DNA from: Streptomyces pactum
GTDB taxonomy: Bacteria; Actinomycetota; Actinomycetes; Streptomycetales; Streptomycetaceae
NCBI RefSeq assembly: GCF_002005225.1
Contig: NZ_CP019724.1
Coordinates: forward strand, 1,736,001 to 1,800,000
DNA length: 64,000 nucleotides
Direction: 5' to 3'
The notes beneath the pieces were generated by a model that searched no databases, was not told where the DNA came from, and worked only from the letters and a program-made list of their open reading frames with translations. The position numbers and the translations under genes are program-made. Numbering within the stretch: the stretch's first letter is position 1; each line of letters starts with the position of its first letter. Positions 58,126 to 64,000 of this stretch are shown piece after piece.

Positions 58126-58962
58126 GTGGCGGTGGACGCGGCCGACATGGCGGAGATCCGCAGCGCGCTGACGCGGCTGCGGCGCACGACCGGGCTGCCG
58201 GTCGCCTTCGGCGGCCTGATGGAGACCGGCCGGCGGCGGGTGCGCATCAGCGCGCTCAGCGGCACCGCCACGGCCGCGCTGAGCTCCCTCGCCGTGACCT
58301 CGGGCAACGGCCTGGGCGGCAAGGCGGTGGAGCTCACCCGGCCGTGCGCCGTGACGGACTACTCCGCGTCCCGGCGGATCAGCCACGAGTACGACCTCCC
58401 CGTCGCCGCCGAGGGCCTGCGCTCGGTGCTGGCGGTGCCGGTGGTCGTACGGCGCCGGGTGCGCGGCGTGCTGTACGGCGCGCTGCGCACGGCCCAGCCG
58501 CTGGGCGACCGCACGCTGAGGGCGGCGGTGGCGGCGGCGCGGGACGTGGAACAGGCGCTGGTGCTGCGGGACGAGGCGGGCGAACTGCTGGCGGCGGCCC
58601 GGCCGGAGCCGGCGCACGACCCGGCGGGCCCGGCGGCCTGGGAACAGGTGCGGGAGGCGCACACGGCGCTGCGGGCACTGGCGCCCAGGATCGCGGACCC
58701 GGCACTGCGGGACGAACTGCTGCGCGCGTGCGGCCTGCTCGCCGCGGGAAGCGGACCCGCGCGGGAGGCCCGCCCGGCTCCGCGCGAGGTGGACGTGCTG
58801 GCCTGCGTCGCCGCGGGGGCGACCAACGCGGCGGCCGCGCGACGGCTCGGCGTACGGCCGGAAACCGTCAAGAGCTACCTGCGCTCGGCCATGCGCAAGC
58901 TCGGCGCGCGCACCCGCGGAGAGGCGGTCGTCATGGCACGCCGGGCGGGGTGGCTGCCGTAG
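58126..58962 (+). CDS. GAF-LuxR transcriptional regulator
   Basis: 278 aa from GTG 58126, which has GGAGG 9 nt upstream; in-frame ATG 58060 lacks a site and would overlap the palindrome. The GAF-like ligand domain is at about 1-150 (ALTRLRRTTGLPVAFGG, LGGKAVELTRPCAVTDY, VLAVPVVVRRRVRGVLYG). The LuxR-type HTH is at about 205-270 (REVDVLACVAAGATNAAAAR, then VRPETVKSYLRSAMRKLG). It is divergent from two CoA ligase genes, and regulators of this type commonly control such an adjacent acs-like operon. Confidence 0.8.
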   Translation: MAVDAADMAEIRSALTRLRRTTGLPVAFGGLMETGRRRVRISALSGTATAALSSLAVTSGNGLGGKAVELTRPCAVTDYSASRRISHEYDLPVAAEGLRSVLAVPVVVRRRVRGVLYGALRTAQPLGDRTLRAAVAAARDVEQALVLRDEAGELLAAARPEPAHDPAGPAAWEQVREAHTALRALAPRIADPALRDELLRACGLLAAGSGPAREARPAPREVDVLACVAAGATNAAAARRLGVRPETVKSYLRSAMRKLGARTRGEAVVMARRAGWLP

Positions 58963-59112
58963 GCCCGTGCGCGCGGCGGGGGCCACTTTTCGCGGGCTTT
59001 TGTGTATTCGGATCCGGTGTTTGTTGTTCGGCTCACCTTCTCGTCCCACCGTAATTCAATGGACCAATGCCTAATATTGGCCGGGACACGACATCGGAGG
59101 GGAGCGGTCACC

Positions 59113-61941
59113 GTGCGACGGGACTTCGCGGAGTCTGCCGGGTGCCGTTCCGACCTGCTCATCGGGCGGGAGGAGGCGTTCGGCGCGGCACGGGAGCAGC
59201 TCGCCAGAGGGGGGAGCGTGCTGCTGCACGGGCCCGCCGGAATCGGAAAGTCGACCGTCCTGCGGACCCTGGCCGCGGAATACGCCGGCACGGCTCACAC
59301 CGTCTTGCGCTGCTCGGCCACCGAGTCCGAATCACATCTTCCCTTCCTGGCCCTCGCCGACCTCCTGGGCCTGGTCCTGGGCGACGTGTCGGACGCACTG
59401 CCCGCCGCCCAGCGCACCGCACTGGAATCGGCGCTCACCGGCCGGGAGTCCACGCTCCAGCGCGACGGCCTCGCGCTGCGCCTCGCCGTGCTCTCCGCGC
59501 TGCGCGCGCTCGCCGCCGACGGCCCCGTCCTCGTGGTCGCCGACGATCTGCAGTGGCTCGATCCGGCCAGCGCCGAACTCCTCGGCTTCGCCGCCCGCCG
59601 CCTGGGCGACACCCCGGTACGGCTGCTGTGCGCGGTGCGGACGGAGGGACCGGAGACCGAGGGCGCGGAGTACGACCGCCACCTGCGCGCCTCCCCGCCG
59701 GACACCCGCGCGGTCCGCCTGGGACCGCTGACCCGCGCCCAGGTGTCGACGCTGCTCGACGAACGCGGCTACTCGGGTCTGCCCCGGTCCACGGTCCGCG
59801 ACATCCACCGCACCAGCGGCGGCAACCCGCTCTTCGCACTGGAGCTGGGCCGGGCACTCGCCGAGAGCCCCACCCCGCCGCGGCCGGGCGAGCCGCTGCC
59901 GGTGCCGACCTCGCTGCGCGCCCTGGTCCTGTCCCGGCTGGAGATGCTGTCGGACGAGGCACGCCGCACCCTCCTGGTCGCGAGCGCCGGCGCCCGCCCG
60001 ACCCCGGCCCTGCTGCACGCGGCCGGCCGGGACAACGCCGAGGCCGAGACCGCCCAGGCGGCGACGCTCGGGCTGCTGGCGACCGCCCAGGAGGGTCCGA
60101 CCGTACGGTTCGCGCATCCGCTGATCTCGGCCGCGCTGTACGCCGAGGCACCGGCGCCGGAGCGGCGGGCGGCGCACGCCGCGCTGTCCACGGCGGCCTC
60201 GGACCCGATCGAGCGCGCCCGGCACCTTGCCCTGGCCACCACCGGCACCGACCCGGAGGTGGCGGCCCGGCTGGCCGAGGCCGCCGCGCTGTCCCGGGAC
60301 CGGGGAGCGCCCTCGGTGGCCGCGTCGCTGGGGCTGCTCGCGGCCCGGCACACCCCGGCGGACGGCGCACCGGGGCCGGACGAGCGCCGGCTGACGGCCG
60401 CGGACGACGCGATCACCGCCGGCGAGCCGGACCTGGCCCGGGACATCGCCCGCGAGGTGCTGACCCGCGCCGGCGCGCCCGGTGAGCGGGTACGCGCCTG
60501 GATGGTGGTGATCGAGGCCGCCGGGCAGGCCATCGGCGAGGTCGACGCCGTCTTCCCGCAGGCGCTGGCCGACGCGGGCGACGACCCGCGGCTGCTCGCC
60601 CTGGTCCACTACCAGTTGGCCTGGCGCTCCCTGGTGGTGCAGGGCGACTTCGCGCAGGGCAGGGAGGACGCCGCGCACGCGGCCCGGCTGGCGGCGCGGG
60701 CCGGGGACCGGCGCACCGAGCTGCTCGCGCTCGCCTTCCAGGCGCAGGCGGAGACGCTGATGGGGCATCCGGCCGCCCCGGCGACCATCCGGCGGGCACT
60801 GGAGGAGCCGCAGGACCCGCGGGTGGCCTGCCATCACAACGGGGCCGGCTCCTCTCGGTTCCGGTGGCTGGTGATGAGCGACCGGCTGGTGGAGGCGCGG
60901 ACCACCGTCACGGCGCTGCTGCGCGAGGTGCGCCGGCGCGGCATGGCCGAGAGCGAGGTCCACTACCTGCGTTTCCTCGCCGAGACCGAACTGCACTCCG
61001 GGCACTGCGGCCGGGCCCTGGAACTGTCCCGGGAGAGCCTGACACTGGCCCGGGACGCGGGCATCGGCGAGGGCGCCGGCGCGATGCAGGCCGCGCTCGC
61101 CGAGGCCGCCGGCGGTGACGTCGAACGGGCGCTGGCGCTGGCCCGGGAGGCGGTGCGGCGGGCCGAGGAGGACGGCGACGCCGTGTACCTGTCGCGGGCG
61201 CTGGCCGCGCTCGGCCACGCGAGCCTGGTGGCGGGCGACGCCGGCGCGGCCGTGCGGGCGCTGCGCCGGGTGCGGGAGCTGGAGGCCGGCGCCGGCATCA
61301 CCGACCCGGCGCGCGGCCGGTGGCAGGGCGACCTCGCCGAGGCGCTGGTGCGTACCGGGGAGCCGGCCGAGGCCCAGGACGTCATCGAGGTCACGCGCGC
61401 GCACGCCCTGCGGCTCGGGCGGGAGAGCGTGCTCGCCGTGCTGGACCGGGCCGAGGCGCAGGTGCGGGCGGCGCGGGGTGAGCACCGGGCCGCGGTCACC
61501 CGGCTGACGTCGGCGCGGGAGCGGCTCGCCGGGCTGGGCTACGGCCTGGAGGAGGCGCGGGCGGCGTTCGCGCTGGCGGCACTGCACGCCGGCCGGCCGG
61601 GGCGGGCGCCGGGTCCCGCGTCGTACGACGAGGCGGCTCGGTTGTTCCGGCGCTGCCGGGCGCTGCCCTGGCTGCGGCAGGTGGAGGCGGCGGTCGCGGC
61701 GCAGGCGGCCGGACCGCCCCCGGCGCCACCCGTCGTGCCGGACGGTCTGGCGGGGCTCGCCTCGATGGAGCGTCAGGTCGCCGCACTCGTCATGGAGGGC
61801 GCGACCAACCGGGAGATCGCCGCCCGCCTGTTCGTCAGCGTCAAGACCGTCGAGGCGACCCTGACCCGGGTCTACCGCAAACTCGGGATCCGTTCCCGGG
61901 TCGACATCGTCCGACTGGCGGCGGGCCGGCGGACCGACTGA
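59113..61941 (+). CDS. LAL-type ATP-binding LuxR regulator
   Basis: 942 aa from GTG 59113 (GGAGGGGAG upstream). The N-terminal AAA/STAND ATPase has Walker A GPAGIGKST at about residues 42-50 and Walker B VLVVADDLQWLDP. A long helical middle region with TPR-like repeats rich in Ala, Leu and Arg follows. The C-terminal LuxR HTH, ASMERQVAALVMEGATNREI followed by FVSVKTVEATLTRVYRKLG, is intact. LAL regulators usually activate secondary metabolism or uptake genes. The nearest potential target is the short transcript at about 62.1 kb with the palindrome GGTTTACC-N3-GGTAAACC at 62022-62040. Confidence 0.86.
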   Translation: MRRDFAESAGCRSDLLIGREEAFGAAREQLARGGSVLLHGPAGIGKSTVLRTLAAEYAGTAHTVLRCSATESESHLPFLALADLLGLVLGDVSDALPAAQRTALESALTGRESTLQRDGLALRLAVLSALRALAADGPVLVVADDLQWLDPASAELLGFAARRLGDTPVRLLCAVRTEGPETEGAEYDRHLRASPPDTRAVRLGPLTRAQVSTLLDERGYSGLPRSTVRDIHRTSGGNPLFALELGRALAESPTPPRPGEPLPVPTSLRALVLSRLEMLSDEARRTLLVASAGARPTPALLHAAGRDNAEAETAQAATLGLLATAQEGPTVRFAHPLISAALYAEAPAPERRAAHAALSTAASDPIERARHLALATTGTDPEVAARLAEAAALSRDRGAPSVAASLGLLAARHTPADGAPGPDERRLTAADDAITAGEPDLARDIAREVLTRAGAPGERVRAWMVVIEAAGQAIGEVDAVFPQALADAGDDPRLLALVHYQLAWRSLVVQGDFAQGREDAAHAARLAARAGDRRTELLALAFQAQAETLMGHPAAPATIRRALEEPQDPRVACHHNGAGSSRFRWLVMSDRLVEARTTVTALLREVRRRGMAESEVHYLRFLAETELHSGHCGRALELSRESLTLARDAGIGEGAGAMQAALAEAAGGDVERALALAREAVRRAEEDGDAVYLSRALAALGHASLVAGDAGAAVRALRRVRELEAGAGITDPARGRWQGDLAEALVRTGEPAEAQDVIEVTRAHALRLGRESVLAVLDRAEAQVRAARGEHRAAVTRLTSARERLAGLGYGLEEARAAFALAALHAGRPGRAPGPASYDEAARLFRRCRALPWLRQVEAAVAAQAAGPPPAPPVVPDGLAGLASMERQVAALVMEGATNREIAARLFVSVKTVEATLTRVYRKLGIRSRVDIVRLAAGRRTD

Positions 61942-61956
61942 GACGGCAGGGAGACC

Positions 61957-62040
61957 GGCACGGGAAACAGCACGGGGAACGGCACGGGAAACAGCACGGG
62001 GAACGGCACGGGAAACGGCAGGGTTTACCGGCGGTAAACC
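61957..62040. repeat. 24-bp tandem repeats followed by a perfect palindrome
   Basis: A 24-bp unit beginning GGCACGGGAAACAGC occurs twice (61957-61980, 61981-62004) with a third partial copy. It is followed at 62022-62040 by GGTTTACC-GGC-GGTAAACC, a perfect 8-3-8 inverted repeat. The region lies between the LAL regulator gene and a short promoter-like segment; the palindrome could be an activator site or a terminator without a U-tract. Confidence 0.7.
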
Positions 62041-62213
62041 GAGGGTTTTCCCTGCCCGACTCCCCTAGGGGCTTCCCTCATTGGGCGGTCCGCACCGCCG
62101 GTTCTAGCGTGAGCACGTGCCGCTCGCCCGGGCATACGGGGGTCTGTCCCGAGACCCCCGTGCAACCCCCCACGCCCGTGCGACCCCCCACCGGCAACCC
62201 CTTGAGGAGACTC

Positions 62214-62351
62214 ATGTTCGGGCTCACCCGTGCCAGATCGGCCGCCGCCGCCCTGGCCACCGCCGGCGCCGCCGTCACCGCGCGGCTCGCCGCCCCCTCC
62301 GCCGTCGCCGCGCCGCAGCCCATCGTAGCCCCGTGCCGGGGGCCCTCCTGA
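62214..62351 (+). CDS. Very short putative secreted peptide
   Basis: 45 aa with a good ribosome-binding site (GAGGAGA 5 nt before the ATG). Residues 1-31 look like a signal peptide (LTRARSAAAALATAGAAVTA, then APSAVAA), which would leave a mature peptide of about 14 residues starting PQPIVAP. Promoter-like sequence (TTCTAGCGTG near 62102) is upstream and a strong terminator is just downstream, so a short transcript is plausible. It may instead be the surviving 5' end of a lost secreted protein gene. Confidence 0.45.
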   Translation: MFGLTRARSAAAALATAGAAVTARLAAPSAVAAPQPIVAPCRGPS

Positions 62352-62381
62352 TCTCCTGAGTACCCCTCAGGTGAGAGACCG

Positions 62382-62422
62382 GGGGGCGTTGCGAGCCTCC
62401 ACGAGCGGCCCGCAACGCCCCC
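62382..62422. terminator. Convergent terminator
   Basis: A 12-bp perfect stem, GGGGGCGTTGCG with its complement at 62411-62422, is followed by TTT. It lies between the short secreted ORF and the convergent glycosylase gene. Confidence 0.8.
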
Positions 62423-62430
62423 TTTCCACG

Positions 62431-63540
62431 TCAGCCGCGTACCGTCCCGAAGCGGACGCCGTACGCGGCGTCCGGGTGCATCGTCGCCAGCATCCGCTCC
62501 CCCTCGGCCACCACCTCGTCGCGGCTCGTTCCCGTGAGGCGGTCGAAGGGCTCGACGACGAGCGCGTCGTCGGCCGGCTTCCACAGCCCGGCCACGAAGC
62601 CGTCGACGAGCAGGACGCGGTAGGCCTGGTTCTTCTTCCAGGTGCGGCCCTTGTACGCGGGCGGGACGACGCGAGCGCGGTCGGCGTGGGAGAGGAGCAG
62701 GTTGTCGAACTCGGGCAGGAAGCGCGGCGGGGCCGGCGTGTCCGGGTCGGGGCGGGGCGCGTCCGGGAGGTCGAACAGCTCGGTACCGTCCACGCTCCGG
62801 AAGGTGACGAGCCGGGGGCGGAGCCGTTCGAAGGCGTCCCGCAGGCGGGTCAGACCCGCCCAGGTCTGCATGTCCTTCACGGAGGCGGGACCGAAGGCGG
62901 CGAGGTAGCGCAGCACGGTGTCGTCCGGTGCCGGCGCGGGCCGCGCGGGACGTCCGAGCCAGTGCTCGGCGGTGGTGAGCCTGACCTGGCCGCTCCTGCC
63001 CCACAGTCCGCGCGGCGTGACCTGCACGAGCGGGAGCCGGCAGCGGGCGGCGACGGACAGGGCCTGCGGGTCGGCGCCGGGCCACTCGGCGAGGAGGGCC
63101 TCGCGCAGCTCCCCCATGGTGCGCGGTTCGGCCTCGACCAGTTCGCGGGCCAGGACGGCGAGGCGGTCCAGGTCCACTCCCACCAGGCCCTTGCGGAAGT
63201 TGCCCAGCTCCCTGTCCCGTGCGGCCTGCACCAGCGGACGCAGGGTCAGGCAGTCGTCGGCGGTGTGGGTGTGGATGGTCGAGCGCAGGGTGACGAGGCG
63301 GGCGGTCCGGCGCTCGGCCATCGGCCCGGACAGGTCGTCGGGCGTGAAGCCTTCGATGCGGGCGGCGAGCGCGTAGTACGGAGGCTTCACGTTCTGCGCC
63401 TGGAGTCCGACGAGATGGGCGACGGCGGCCTCGGCGGACATCGACGCGCGGCGCAGCAGCAACTGCCGGGCCAGGGTGGCGCGGCCCAGGGCCCGGGTCC
63501 CGAGGACGGGGGCCGTCGACGTTCGTGCCTTGGTCGTCAT
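62431..63540 (-). CDS. AlkZ-like DNA glycosylase (winged-helix, HTH_42)
   Basis: 369 aa from ATG 63540. It matches the HTH_42/AlkZ family of tandem winged-helix DNA glycosylases. The HLVGLQAQNVKPPYYALAAR segment includes the catalytic Q-x-Q motif (QAQ). RTARLVTLRSTIHTHTADDC, TWAGLTRLRDAFERLRP and FLPEFDNLLLSHADRARVVP are other conserved stretches. Family members such as AlkZ and YcaQ unhook alkylated bases or interstrand crosslinks, and some give self-resistance in antibiotic producers. No DNA-alkylating biosynthesis genes are adjacent, so a general repair role is more likely here. Confidence 0.82.
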   Translation of the reverse strand: MTTKARTSTAPVLGTRALGRATLARQLLLRRASMSAEAAVAHLVGLQAQNVKPPYYALAARIEGFTPDDLSGPMAERRTARLVTLRSTIHTHTADDCLTLRPLVQAARDRELGNFRKGLVGVDLDRLAVLARELVEAEPRTMGELREALLAEWPGADPQALSVAARCRLPLVQVTPRGLWGRSGQVRLTTAEHWLGRPARPAPAPDDTVLRYLAAFGPASVKDMQTWAGLTRLRDAFERLRPRLVTFRSVDGTELFDLPDAPRPDPDTPAPPRFLPEFDNLLLSHADRARVVPPAYKGRTWKKNQAYRVLLVDGFVAGLWKPADDALVVEPFDRLTGTSRDEVVAEGERMLATMHPDAAYGVRFGTVRG

Positions 63541-63751
63541 GGTGTGCACGGTAGCGGGGCTTGCGGACAGGTTCCGTCCGCGGTCCGGCCCGGATGCGGG
63601 CGTCCGGGCCCCCGGGGCCGGGCGGGGGGAGGCGGGCGTACAGAGCGTCGTCCCCGCGACCACCGCGCCCCGGCCGTCGCCCGCGCCGTACCCGGCGCGG
63701 TGACCGCCGCCCTCGCGGAGACGGCGCCCGGCGCGCAGGTGACGGTGACCG

Positions 63752-64000
63752 TCACCGAAGCGGTGTGGGCCGGTGGCCGCGCTGTCCGCAGGTGGGCCGG
63801 AAGGCGAGCTGCGGCAGGAGTTCGTGCCAGGTGCCGGGGGTGAGGTCGCCGCCGGTGCGGGCGCAGATGTGTCGGACCGTCCGTTCCGTGTCGAGCGTCC
63901 ACAGCCGGGCGGTCAGGTCGATGCCCGCGGAGGCGAGGGTGTCGCCGTCGGAGCTGAACGCGACCGAGGTGACCGTCTCCAGGTGGCCGGTGAGCGCGTC
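63752..64000 (-). CDS. C-terminal end of a WD40-repeat protein (cut by window edge)
   Basis: Reading the minus strand from the window edge gives DALTGHLETVTSVAFSSDGD followed by TLASAGIDLTARLWTLDTER, one WD40 blade, then a tail with VRHICARTGGDLTPGTWHEL and LPQLAFRPTCG before a TGA at 63752-63754. The tail is the usual end of Streptomyces STAND/kinase proteins with a WD40 propeller. The N-terminal effector part lies outside the window, so its type cannot be told. Confidence 0.78.
   Translation of the reverse strand, partial: DALTGHLETVTSVAFSSDGDTLASAGIDLTARLWTLDTERTVRHICARTGGDLTPGTWHELLPQLAFRPTCGQRGHRPTPLR

Noticed and set aside
62214..62351. Short ORF as a RiPP (lanthipeptide-like) precursor
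   Set aside because: It looks like a Sec signal peptide, has a single Cys in the putative mature part and no modification enzyme gene is adjacent.
63600..63751. Plus-strand fragment reading VTAALAETAPGAQVTVTVTE as a gene end
   Set aside because: Too short, no start or ribosome-binding site, and it abuts the minus-strand WD40 gene; at most an eroded remnant.

Overview
The window is high-GC actinobacterial DNA and almost certainly comes from a Streptomyces chromosome. Signs of this are the third-position G/C bias, many GTG starts, four-base GTGA/ATGA gene overlaps, and a primary-metabolism half whose gene set (urate catabolism, gcl/hyi, catalase) I recall from streptomycete genomes. No rRNA, tRNA, integrase, transposase or CRISPR array was seen.

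Positions 1-30,000 form an accessory gene cluster whose parts share A/T-rich, Fur-superfamily-type operators at about 40, 6,641, 29,053 and 29,957. The motif TGAAAATGATTNTCA resembles actinobacterial Zur (zinc uptake regulator) boxes, and a Zur-like repressor gene sits inside the cluster. In order: (i) an Opp/Nik/Cnt-type ABC importer operon (lipoprotein, fused permease, two ATPases) ending in the Zur-like gene; (ii) a divergent pair, a saccharopine-dehydrogenase-like reductase and a CxxC thioredoxin-reductase-like flavoenzyme, sharing one box; (iii) a nine-gene, 21-kb minus-strand operon (28,960 to 7,670) for an NRPS/PKS assembly line, two methyltransferases and a second complete peptide/nickel-type importer; (iv) a small methyltransferase with its own box. 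The assembly line has the domain inventory of yersiniabactin synthetase: an aryl/acyl carrier, one Cys-coded A domain, three Cy-type domains, one KS-AT-KR-ACP module, five carrier domains and a TE. The parts are rearranged: both methyltransferases are separate proteins, the terminal PCP is missing from the Cy-TE protein, and an extra PCP sits on a third protein. I infer a zinc-responsive thiazoline metallophore system. No salicylate or other starter-activating enzyme is present.

Positions 30,000-33,400 hold a decayed berberine-bridge-oxidase tail and two divergent IucA/IucC-type (NIS) synthetases. From 33,435 the content becomes ordinary chromosome: a secreted von Willebrand A protein with a partner, an HxlR regulator divergent from an AlaA-like aminotransferase, a histidine phosphatase and a hotdog thioesterase.

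Positions 39,700-54,000 are a purine-to-glyoxylate catabolic island: two NCS2 nucleobase permeases around an 8-oxoguanine-deaminase-type hydrolase, uricase, 5-hydroxyisourate hydrolase, OHCU decarboxylase, a DauR-like regulator, then hydroxypyruvate isomerase, tartronate semialdehyde reductase, catalase and glyoxylate carboligase. Two operator families tie it together: an identical 18-mer before the uricase operon and the catalase gene, and TTCCG-N5-CGGAA-type sites before hyi and gcl.

Positions 54,700-64,000 carry two acyl-CoA synthetases, a divergent GAF-LuxR regulator, a large LAL (ATPase-LuxR) regulator, a tiny secreted ORF, an AlkZ-like DNA glycosylase and the C-terminus of a WD40 protein cut by the window edge.
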